From Beijerinckiaceae bacterium (GTDB lineage Bacteria > Pseudomonadota > Alphaproteobacteria > Rhizobiales > Beijerinckiaceae), in contig CANGOK010000193.1 of assembly GCA_947455285.1 (NCBI GenBank), positions 1 through 6,356 on the forward strand: 6,356 nt of DNA, in the 5' to 3' direction. Numbering within the stretch: position 1 is the first letter of the stretch; the number at the start of each line of letters is the position of its first letter. Both the position numbers and the translations under genes were made by a program. Under the pieces are notes generated by a model. That model was given only the letters and a program-made list of their open reading frames with translations, was not told the DNA's origin and ran no database searches. Positions 1 to 5,580 of this stretch are shown here, piece after piece.

Positions 1-564
1 CGCGAACTGGTCGAGCCCTATGTCCGCAAGGCCCTGCCCGATGGCTGGATCAGCAAGGACACGGTCTGGCACATCAACCCCACCGGCAAGTTCTACATCG
101 GCGGTCCCGACGGCGACTGCGGACTCACCGGCCGCAAGATCATCGTCGACACCTACGGCGGCGCGGCGCCCCACGGCGGCGGCGCCTTCTCCGGCAAAGA
201 TCCGACCAAGGTCGACCGTTCGGCCGCTTATGCGGCGCGCTATCTCGCCAAGAACGTCGTGGCCGCTGGTCTCGCCGACCGCTGCACCCTGCAGCTCGCC
301 TACGCCATCGGCGTCGCCAAGCCCCTGTCGATCTACGCCGACCTGCATGGCACAGGCCATGTCGACACCGACAAGCTCGAGAAAGTTCTGATGGAAGTCA
401 TGAACCTGACGCCCCGCGGCATCCGCGAGCATCTGCACCTGAACAAGCCCATCTACGCCCGCACCTCGTCCTTTGGACATTTCGGTCGCGAGCCCGATGC
501 GCAGGGTGGCTTCTCCTGGGAGAAGACCGACCTCGCGGCTGCGCTCAAGAGCCACTTCTCCTGA
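1..564 (+). CDS. metK: S-adenosylmethionine synthase, C-terminal part (5' end outside window)
   Basis: Cytosolic enzyme that makes S-adenosylmethionine from methionine and ATP, releasing phosphate and pyrophosphate. The reading frame is open from base 1, so the N-terminal half is missing; 187 residues remain of a protein usually near 390-400. Family signatures seen, numbered from the window's first codon: NPTGKFYIGGPDGDCGLTGR at about 26-45, followed by IIVDTYGG, and the glycine-rich GGGAFSGKDP at 59-68, then KVDRSAAYAARY. The last two belong to the nucleotide/phosphate-binding part of the active site. The C-terminus carries the conserved HFGRE and FSWEKTD stretches, so the end is intact. Codons favour C or G at the third position, as expected for a highly expressed housekeeping gene. 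The gene is followed by an intrinsic terminator and then by trmB, a consumer of SAM. The identification is secure. Confidence 0.97.
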   Translation, partial: RELVEPYVRKALPDGWISKDTVWHINPTGKFYIGGPDGDCGLTGRKIIVDTYGGAAPHGGGAFSGKDPTKVDRSAAYAARYLAKNVVAAGLADRCTLQLAYAIGVAKPLSIYADLHGTGHVDTDKLEKVLMEVMNLTPRGIREHLHLNKPIYARTSSFGHFGREPDAQGGFSWEKTDLAAALKSHFS

Positions 565-594
565 TCGCTGTTCCGGTCAGCTACAAAGAAAATC

Positions 595-622
595 GCGCCG
601 GATTCGTCCGGCGCTTTTTATT
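595..622 (+). terminator. Intrinsic terminator after metK
   Basis: A perfect 8-bp GC-rich stem (GCGCCGGA at 595-602 pairing with TCCGGCGC at 607-614) is closed by a TTCG tetraloop, which is exceptionally stable in RNA (UUCG). A T-rich tail, TTTTTATT (615-622), follows directly. It lies 30 bp past the metK stop. The tail ends where the trmB ribosome-binding site begins, so it should end most metK transcripts before trmB unless read through. Confidence 0.93.
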
Positions 623-631
623 GGTGGGCCC

Positions 632-1351
632 ATGATCGATTCTCCTGAAGACGACTCTCCCGCAGGCGACATGCGGCCGGGCTTGCATGGCCGCCGCAAG
701 GGCAAGCCGCTGCGCACCCACCAGAACGATCTTTATGAGACATTGCTGCCTTATCTGCGGCTTGATGTTTCAGGACCCGTGGATCCAGCGACCCTGTTCC
801 CCCAACCGATGAGCGATCTTTGGATGGAGATTGGCTTTGGCGGAGGCGAGCACCTTGCGGCTGACGCCCTGAACAACCCTGAAGTTGGATTCATCGGCTG
901 CGAGCCCTTCATCAATGGCGTCGCCAAGATGCTCACGGCCATCGAGAATGACGGGCTGACCAATGTGCGCCTGCACGCAGGCGACGCCTATGATGCGCTG
1001 CACGTCCTGCCCGACGGTTGCATGGGCCGCATCAATCTTCTTTATCCCGATCCATGGCCCAAGCGTCGCCAGCGCAAGCGGCGATTTGTTTCTGAACACG
1101 CCGTGCGAGAGTTTGCCCGTTTGTTGCGGCCGGGCGGCGTGTTTCGCTTCGCTTCCGATATCGATGATTATACGGGCTGGACCCTGGCCCGCGTGCTCCC
1201 GTCGCCTTATTTCAGCTGGAGCGCGCAAGCGGAGCAGGATTGGGTCTTGCCGTGGCCGGGCTATACGCGCACGCGCTATGAAGAGAAGGCCATCCGCGAG
1301 GGCAGGCGCTCATCTTATCTCGCTTTTGTGCGGACCTCGACGCCGGTGTGA
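632..1351 (+). CDS. trmB: tRNA (guanine-N7-)-methyltransferase TrmB
   Basis: SAM-dependent methyltransferase that forms N7-methylguanosine at position 46 in the variable loop of tRNAs. From the chosen ATG the protein has 239 residues, a normal size. Family motifs: EIGFGGGEH at 66-74 (SAM-binding loop), GCEPF at 89-93 with the acidic residue that usually binds the SAM ribose, LLYPDPWPKRRQRKRRF at 136-152 (the TrmB signature, including the catalytic-region aspartate and basic tRNA-contacting residues), FASDIDDY at 173-180, and TRYEEKA at 214-220. The frame is open back to base 473 inside metK. The ATG at 632 is preferred because GGTGGG (623-628) sits 3 bases upstream; ATG 671 is a weaker alternative. 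The first 20 or so residues are acidic and not conserved in the family. The stop codon directly abuts that of the convergent YgjP-type gene. Transcription probably depends on read-through of the metK terminator or on a promoter inside metK. Confidence 0.95.
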   Translation: MIDSPEDDSPAGDMRPGLHGRRKGKPLRTHQNDLYETLLPYLRLDVSGPVDPATLFPQPMSDLWMEIGFGGGEHLAADALNNPEVGFIGCEPFINGVAKMLTAIENDGLTNVRLHAGDAYDALHVLPDGCMGRINLLYPDPWPKRRQRKRRFVSEHAVREFARLLRPGGVFRFASDIDDYTGWTLARVLPSPYFSWSAQAEQDWVLPWPGYTRTRYEEKAIREGRRSSYLAFVRTSTPV

Positions 1352-1363
1352 TCAGGCGGCGTC
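1339..1363. other. GC-rich inverted repeat spanning the two abutting stop codons
   Basis: GACGCCG (1339-1345) and CGGCGTC (1357-1363) form a perfect 7-bp inverted repeat. Its 11-base loop contains TGATCA, the two abutting stop codons of trmB and the YgjP-type gene. The hairpin could form in either transcript, but neither side has a T-tract, so it is not a standard intrinsic terminator. A role in RNA 3'-end protection or bidirectional termination is only inferred. Confidence 0.4.
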
Positions 1364-2122
1364 AGCTTCGCTGCGTGCGCCATAGCGATGCAACGAGGCG
1401 CCATGCGCCTTCAACCACGCTTCCGCGCTGTCGACGTCTTTTGAGAGCTTGCGCGTCAGCTTCCAGAACTCGTCCGAATGATTCATATGGATGAGATGCG
1501 CGACCTCATGGGCGGCGAGATAATCGAGCACATGAGGCGGCGCCATGATCAAACGCCATGAAAAATTCAAACCGCCGCTCGCCGAGCAGGAGCCCCAACG
1601 GCTCGTGGTGTCACGCAGCGTCACATCGCGCGCCTTGACGTTGATCTTCGCACAATGACGCTTGACTGAATCTTCAAGCCGCGTGCGCGCTTCGCGTTTG
1701 AGGAAGTCCGTGACGCGTCGATGCACATGGCGGGCATCGCCAGCGACCCGCAATGCAGGTTTCCCGTTTGTCGCTTGATCCAACCATACGGTCCCGCGCG
1801 CATCGGGTTCATGCAGAACGATATGAGGCACGCCTTCGAAGGGTATCGTTTCCTGCGGATGAAAGGGAACGGGCTTGGGCAATTTGCGCATGCGCGCATC
1901 AATCCATTCCGCATGACGTTGCGCGAAATCGCGCGCCGCTGTCAGCGATCCACGCACGGGCATAGTGAGCACGACATCACGCGTCGCCGAGCGCACGCGT
2001 ATGGTGAAGCGTGTGGCCCCAGCCACGCGCTTGAGGGCGATCTTGTAGGAATCGGCCCCGTGTGAAACATGAAATTCGAGAGGATCGCGCTGTGGCGCAG
2101 TCCGTTTGAAGAGGCGCAACAT
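1352..2122 (-). CDS. YgjP-type zinc metallopeptidase (DUF45 / M48-like)
   Basis: Predicted cytosolic zinc-dependent metallohydrolase of the YgjP/DUF45 family, related in its active site to SprT and wss1-type proteases. The physiological substrate is not known to me. The protein has 256 residues. The C-terminal half carries the diagnostic motifs: TTSRWGSCS at 172-180, then AAHEVAHLIHMNHSDEFW at 203-220. His205, Glu206 and His209 make up the HExxH zinc site, and His215 is the likely third ligand. The N-terminal half is a beta-rich segment typical of the family (IRVRSATRDVVLTMP, residues 41-55). There is no signal peptide or membrane segment. The start ATG at 2122 has no good Shine-Dalgarno sequence; a short hairpin ends one base before it. 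The gene lies 79 bp downstream of phaZ on the same strand and may be co-transcribed with it. The family is clear, the function is not. Confidence 0.9.
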   Translation of the reverse strand: MLRLFKRTAPQRDPLEFHVSHGADSYKIALKRVAGATRFTIRVRSATRDVVLTMPVRGSLTAARDFAQRHAEWIDARMRKLPKPVPFHPQETIPFEGVPHIVLHEPDARGTVWLDQATNGKPALRVAGDARHVHRRVTDFLKREARTRLEDSVKRHCAKINVKARDVTLRDTTSRWGSCSASGGLNFSWRLIMAPPHVLDYLAAHEVAHLIHMNHSDEFWKLTRKLSKDVDSAEAWLKAHGASLHRYGARSEADAA

Positions 2123-2123
2123 C

Positions 2124-2141
2124 AGGCCAAACTAAAGGCCT
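2124..2141 (-). promoter_or_regulatory. Short hairpin immediately upstream of the YgjP-type start codon
   Basis: On the - strand, AGGCC (2141-2137), an 8-base loop, and GGCCT (2128-2124) form a 5-bp stem that ends one base before the ATG at 2122. This is where a Shine-Dalgarno sequence would be expected, and no clear one is seen. The hairpin might limit translation, but a 5-bp stem can arise by chance. Confidence 0.2.
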
Positions 2142-2184
2142 TTTCGCTGAGTCGCCAGTGCATACAAGCTACACTCGCCAACTC

Positions 2185-2197
2185 ATGCATGCATGCA
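2185..2197. repeat. (ATGC)n tract after phaZ
   Basis: ATGCATGCATGCA is a self-complementary alternating purine-pyrimidine tract lying about 5 bp past the phaZ stop codon. It is too short to be called a functional microsatellite. It sits in the 79-bp gap between phaZ and the YgjP-type gene. That gap (2123-2201) shows no clear terminator on the - strand, so read-through from phaZ is possible. Confidence 0.5.
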
Positions 2198-2201
2198 AGC
2201 A

Positions 2202-3473
2202 TCAGCTGCGTTTTGAGCGCTTGCTTGATTGTTCATCGACCGATGCGATGAACTTGCCGATGCGCGGCGCGATCTCCGAGCGGAAGCGGGAGCCGTTGAA
2301 CACACCGTAATGGCCAACGCCCATCTGCAAATAATGCAGCTTACGCGAGTCAGGAATGTTCACACAAAGATCCTGCGCCGCATGGGTCTGGCCGACGCCG
2401 GAAATGTCGTCCTTTTCGCCTTCGACGGTCATGAGGCCGCAGCGCTCGATCGCCTTGAGATCGATCAGTTGACCACGATGCTTCATCACGCCTCTGGGCA
2501 GCGCATGTTCAACAAAAACGGTGTCGATGGTCTGCAGATAATAAGCCGCGTCGAGATCCATGACGGCCAGATACTCATCATAGAAGTCGCGATGCTTCTC
2601 CGCTGAATCGCCGTCGCCATCGACGAGATGATTGAACATGTCGAGATGGGCGTTCACATGGCGATCGAGGTTCATCGCCATGAAGCCGGAGAGCTGGAGG
2701 AAGCCCGGATAGACTTCGCGACCGACGCCCGGATAGGGGAAGGGAACCGTATGAATGCAGTGCTGGCGGAACCAGTCCGAGCCGCGCTTCTGCGCCAGCT
2801 TGTTGACGGCGGTCGGGCTGCGGCGCGTATCGATGGGACCGCCCATGAGCGTCATCGAAGCGGGGCTGAGCGGATCCTTGCGCGCTTCCATGATGGCTGT
2901 GGCGGCGATGAGCGGCACCGAGGGTTGGCACACGCCAAGCGTATGCAAGCCAGCGCCCGGCGCATCGACGCCGAGGAACTGCATGATCTCGACGAGATAG
3001 TCGATGTAATCGTCGAGATCGAAAGATCCGGCGGCCAGCGGCGCGAGGCGCGCATCGGTCCAGTCGGTGATGTAGACCTCGAAATGGGGCAGAAAGGCTT
3101 CCACTGTGCCGCGCAGCAGCGTGGCGTAATGGCCCGACAGCGGCGCCACGATCAGCAGGCGCGGATCGCGCCGATTGGTTTGGCGGTTGAAATGGATCAC
3201 CCGGCAGAAAGGCTTGATCCAGACGACTTCTTCCACGACATCGACCGGCGTGTCGTCGATCTTCGTCTGGGGCAGGTCGAAGCTTGGCTTGCCATAGCGT
3301 CGCGTGAGCCGCTCAAACAATTCGGCTGACGCCGCCATATTGCGGCCCCAGACCGTATGGGTCAGGGGGTTGAGTGGGTTCTTCAGAAAGAAATGGGCGG
3401 CGTCTGACAGGGCGCGCGCAGGGGCCACCGCCAGATGAGCCATTTCATAGAATTGATAGGACATACGGTTCAT
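2202..3473 (-). CDS. phaZ: Intracellular poly(3-hydroxybutyrate) depolymerase PhaZ
   Basis: Hydrolyses stored PHB granules inside the cell, releasing 3-hydroxybutyrate units for carbon and energy. The sequence resembles the Cupriavidus (Ralstonia) PhaZ1 type along its whole length, including APLSGHYATLLRGTVE, YITDWTDAR, TLMGGPIDTRRSPTAVN, VYPGFLQLSGF, FYDEYLAVMD, LMTVEGEKDDISG and GVGHYGVF. These enzymes use a cysteine nucleophile. Numbered from the chosen start, it is Cys182 in LGVCQP, with Asp355 or Asp356 in KDDISG and His388 in GHYGVF completing the triad. There is no signal peptide, which fits an intracellular enzyme. The frame is open to an ATG at 3533, but I chose ATG 3473 (423 residues). 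GGTGATC sits two bases upstream of it as a Shine-Dalgarno match, and the family starts close to the MSYQFYEM segment. ATG 3464 is also possible. The protein ends in a basic SKRSKRS tail. The gene is divergent from regB. Confidence 0.95.
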   Translation of the reverse strand: MNRMSYQFYEMAHLAVAPARALSDAAHFFLKNPLNPLTHTVWGRNMAASAELFERLTRRYGKPSFDLPQTKIDDTPVDVVEEVVWIKPFCRVIHFNRQTNRRDPRLLIVAPLSGHYATLLRGTVEAFLPHFEVYITDWTDARLAPLAAGSFDLDDYIDYLVEIMQFLGVDAPGAGLHTLGVCQPSVPLIAATAIMEARKDPLSPASMTLMGGPIDTRRSPTAVNKLAQKRGSDWFRQHCIHTVPFPYPGVGREVYPGFLQLSGFMAMNLDRHVNAHLDMFNHLVDGDGDSAEKHRDFYDEYLAVMDLDAAYYLQTIDTVFVEHALPRGVMKHRGQLIDLKAIERCGLMTVEGEKDDISGVGQTHAAQDLCVNIPDSRKLHYLQMGVGHYGVFNGSRFRSEIAPRIGKFIASVDEQSSKRSKRS

Positions 3474-3475
3474 GC

Positions 3476-3482
3476 GATCACC
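3476..3482 (-). promoter_or_regulatory. Ribosome-binding site that decides the phaZ start
   Basis: On the - strand this reads GGTGATC, a seven-base match to the 3' part of the full anti-Shine-Dalgarno complement (GGAGGTGATC). It lies two bases before ATG 3473, which gives near-optimal aligned spacing. Neither ATG 3533 nor ATG 3464 has a comparable site at proper distance. Confidence 0.6.
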
Positions 3483-3606
3483 GGGTTTCGGGGGCGGGCC
3501 AGTCGCTGCAACGCAATATTCTTCTTGCAACATAGTCGGGCGCTTGAATCAATCATTCTCTTGGCCCATCAGAAACCCTGAGGCCTGAACTTAAGTCGAT
3601 GACCAG
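3483..3606. promoter_or_regulatory. Shared upstream region of divergent phaZ and regB
   Basis: These roughly 125 bp must hold the promoters of phaZ (-) and regBA (+) if phaZ starts at 3473. I see no clean sigma-70 -35/-10 pair for either direction. Two direct copies of TGCAAC (3507-3512 and 3526-3531, 19 bp apart) flank an AT-rich AATATT. The TGC-rich character recalls sites reported for the PHB regulator PhaR in alphaproteobacteria. GCGGGCCAGTCGC (3494-3506) loosely resembles the paired GCGNC/GNCGC half-sites of RegA/PrrA, but the first half has a mismatch. Both assignments are tentative. Confidence 0.35.
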
Positions 3607-4944
3607 ATGCAATTTTCGTCGGATGTGGATCTTGCCGAGGTGAACCTTGGCCGTCATGCGCGGCGCTTGCGTCTCGATACGCTCGTGCGGCTGCGCTGGC
3701 TCGGCGTCGCCGGGCAATCGGTCGCGGTGCTGTTCACCTGGTTCATTCTCGGCTTCGATTTGCCGATCGCCCTTTGTTTTCTGGTCATTGCGGCTTCGAG
3801 CGGCCTGAATGTCGCCCTTCGGCTCAAGTTTCCCCTCAACCAGAGATTGAGCGAGCCGCAGGCATTCGCGCTTCTGGCTTATGACGTTCTACAGCTATCC
3901 GGGCTCCTCTATTTCACGGGCGGCCTGATCAACCCATTCGCCAGCCTGTTTTTGGCGCCGATCATGATCTCGGCCGTTTCGCTCGCCTGGCAAGGCACGC
4001 TCTGGCTGGTGGTTCTAATGGTTGGCGCGGCGACGCTGCTGGCTTTCCAGCACTTCCCTCTGCCCTGGCATCAGGGCGAGCCGCTCGACCTGCCTTATCT
4101 TTATGTGGCCGGCATATGGATGGCGCTGGTGTCGGGCGCCGGGTTCATCGCCTTCTATGCCTCGCGCGTGTCGCAGGAGGCGCGGCAGTTGTCCGACGCG
4201 CTGGCGGCGACCGAGCTCGTTCTGGCGCGCGAGCAACATCTGACCCAGCTTGACGGTCTCGCAGCCGCCGCAGCCCATGAGCTTGGCACGCCGCTCGCCA
4301 CCATCACCCTCGTGGTGAAGGAGCTGGGCAAGATCGTGAAACCTGGCGACGCCATGGGCGAGGACATAGAGCTGCTTGCTCAGGAAGTCGCCCGCTGCCG
4401 AACCATCCTGTCCAAGATTGCATCCCTCGGCAATGAAGGGCCCGGCATGCTGGATGAACTGACCATCCTGCATCTCGTGGAGGAAGTGGTGGGCCCGCAG
4501 CGCGATTTTGGCGTGGCGCTGCATTTGGCCAGCGATGGCAAGGGCCCTGAGCCAGTGTGTCGGCGCAATCCGGGCATGCTCTACGGGCTCGGCAATCTCG
4601 TCGAGAACGCCATCGATTTCGCAGCTTCTGAGGTCCGCATCACCATGCGCTGGTCTGAAGCTTTTGTGATGATCGGCATCGCTGATGATGGTCCAGGGTT
4701 TTCCCCGGACGTACTAACAAGAGTGGGTGAGCCCTACATCACTTCGCGCGGGACGCGGCGGGCGAAGGTTGAAGAAGGGTCGGGCCTCGGCCTTGGCCTC
4801 TTCATCGCCAAGACCTTGCTGGAGCGTTCGGGCGCGACCGTGACGACTGGCAATGCGCCCTTGCCCGACCAGGGCGCGCGCATCGAAGTCAGCTGGCCGC
4901 GGGCCTCTTTCGAACGCAAGCCGCGTGAGGTAGAGCTAGCCTGA
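3607..4944 (+). CDS. regB: Redox sensor histidine kinase RegB (PrrB/ActS type)
   Basis: Inner-membrane sensor kinase that responds to the quinone pool and oxygen/redox state and phosphorylates RegA. The protein has 445 residues. The N-terminal half holds about six hydrophobic segments (roughly 31-50, 54-72, 86-104, 112-126, 130-147, 164-185). GGLINPF (105-111), between membrane segments, matches the conserved quinone-responsive GGxxNPF motif. The cytosolic part has the H-box AAAHELGTPLATI with phospho-acceptor His224. Cys264 in VARCRTIL is equivalent to the redox-active Cys265 of Rhodobacter capsulatus RegB. The ATPase domain has an N-box around Asn334 (LVENAIDFA), a G1 box ADDGPGF (359-365) and a G2 box GSGLGLGLF (391-399). 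All key residues are present, so it should be an active kinase. The start ATG has a weak Shine-Dalgarno sequence, but the RLRLDTLVRLRW segment soon after it matches family N-termini. regA follows after 18 bp. Rhizobial members are named actS or regS. Confidence 0.95.
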   Translation: MQFSSDVDLAEVNLGRHARRLRLDTLVRLRWLGVAGQSVAVLFTWFILGFDLPIALCFLVIAASSGLNVALRLKFPLNQRLSEPQAFALLAYDVLQLSGLLYFTGGLINPFASLFLAPIMISAVSLAWQGTLWLVVLMVGAATLLAFQHFPLPWHQGEPLDLPYLYVAGIWMALVSGAGFIAFYASRVSQEARQLSDALAATELVLAREQHLTQLDGLAAAAAHELGTPLATITLVVKELGKIVKPGDAMGEDIELLAQEVARCRTILSKIASLGNEGPGMLDELTILHLVEEVVGPQRDFGVALHLASDGKGPEPVCRRNPGMLYGLGNLVENAIDFAASEVRITMRWSEAFVMIGIADDGPGFSPDVLTRVGEPYITSRGTRRAKVEEGSGLGLGLFIAKTLLERSGATVTTGNAPLPDQGARIEVSWPRASFERKPREVELA

Positions 4945-4953
4945 GTTCATTGT

Positions 4954-4961
4954 GAGGAAGG
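4954..4961 (+). promoter_or_regulatory. Ribosome-binding site of regA
   Basis: GAGGAAGG lies in the 18-bp gap between the regB stop and the regA ATG at 4963, with GAGG five bases before the A of the start codon. It supports the 4963 start over the in-frame ATGs at 5002 and 5050, which have no comparable site. Confidence 0.7.
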
Positions 4962-4962
4962 C

Positions 4963-5580
4963 ATGAAAGTTTCCGCTCCCCCGATCGATACTGTCGACGC
5001 CATGGCTGGCCAGGAGCCGGGCGCGGCCGAAGCGATCAATGGTTCGACCATGGGGGACGACCGCAGCCTGCTTCTCGTCGATGATGACAAGCCATTCCTG
5101 ACCCGCCTCAGCCGGGCCATGGAGTCGCGTGGCTTCACTGTAGTGAGCGCGGGCTCCGTCGCCGAAGGCCTCGCCGCCATCGCAGAGCACGCCCCGGCTT
5201 TCGCCGTGATCGACATGCGCCTGCAGGATGGCAATGGCCTCGACGTGATTTCGGAATTGAAGGCGCGGCGGCCCGAGGCGCGCGGCGTCATCCTCACTGG
5301 CTATGGCAATATCGTCACCGCAGTGACGGCGGTGAAGCTCGGGGCTTTTGATTATCTCGCCAAGCCCGCAGACGCTGACGAAATCTATCACGCGCTGATG
5401 GCCACCGGGCATGAGAAGGCCGAGCTGCCTGAAAACCCCATGTCGGCTGATCGGGTGCGCTGGGAGCATATCCAGCGCATCTATGAACTCTGCGACCGCA
5501 ATGTTTCGGAGACGGCGCGCCGTCTCAACATGCACCGTCGCACCTTGCAGCGCATCCTCGCCAAGCGCGCGCCGCGCTGA
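4963..5580 (+). CDS. regA: Redox response regulator RegA (PrrA/ActR type)
   Basis: Cytosolic DNA-binding response regulator, the partner of RegB. In alphaproteobacteria this family controls respiration, carbon and nitrogen fixation and, in phototrophs, photosynthesis genes. The protein has 205 residues. The receiver domain spans about 34-150, with the acidic pocket at Asp40-Asp42 (LLLVDDD), phospho-acceptor Asp84 in VIDMRLQDGNGLDV, conserved Thr112 (ILTGYG) and Lys134 (LAKPAD). A short linker (LPENPMSADR) leads to the almost invariant Fis-type helix-turn-helix at about 165-205, with RWEHIQRIYELCDRNVSETA and then RRLNMHRRTLQRILAKRAPR. The N-terminus has about 30 residues before the receiver, roughly 20 more than Rhodobacter RegA (184 residues), but the Shine-Dalgarno sequence favours this start. 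There is no senC/prrC gene between regB and regA, unlike the Rhodobacter locus. The stop codon abuts that of convergent mmcB. Confidence 0.96.
   Translation: MKVSAPPIDTVDAMAGQEPGAAEAINGSTMGDDRSLLLVDDDKPFLTRLSRAMESRGFTVVSAGSVAEGLAAIAEHAPAFAVIDMRLQDGNGLDVISELKARRPEARGVILTGYGNIVTAVTAVKLGAFDYLAKPADADEIYHALMATGHEKAELPENPMSADRVRWEHIQRIYELCDRNVSETARRLNMHRRTLQRILAKRAPR

Noticed and set aside
20..391. A 123-codon frame on the + strand overlapping metK
   Set aside because: Low-complexity Ser/Thr/Pro/Ala translation produced by the out-of-frame reading of the GC-rich metK codons.
473..631. Upstream extension of the trmB frame into metK
   Set aside because: It would overlap metK by about 90 bp and include the terminator hairpin in the coding sequence. 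The translation is Arg/Ser-rich and unlike TrmB N-termini; ATG 632 has a suitable SD.
565..631. Possible SAM riboswitch in the metK-trmB gap
   Set aside because: The gap is only 67 bp and is fully explained by an intrinsic terminator plus an SD. No SAM-II or other SAM riboswitch core could be recognised, and it lies after rather than before metK.
770..1228. A 152-codon frame on the - strand inside trmB
   Set aside because: Antisense shadow of trmB with no domain signal.
2628..3329. A 233-codon open frame on the + strand antisense to phaZ
   Set aside because: It lies wholly inside the strongly recognisable phaZ gene. Its translation is rich in Arg, Ala, Glu and His with no recognisable domain, typical of the antisense of a high-GC coding sequence.
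4936..5535. A 199-codon open frame on the - strand antisense to regA
   Set aside because: It is the mirror frame of the near-invariant RegA coding sequence; the translation has no recognisable motif and the upstream sequence gives no ribosome-binding site.
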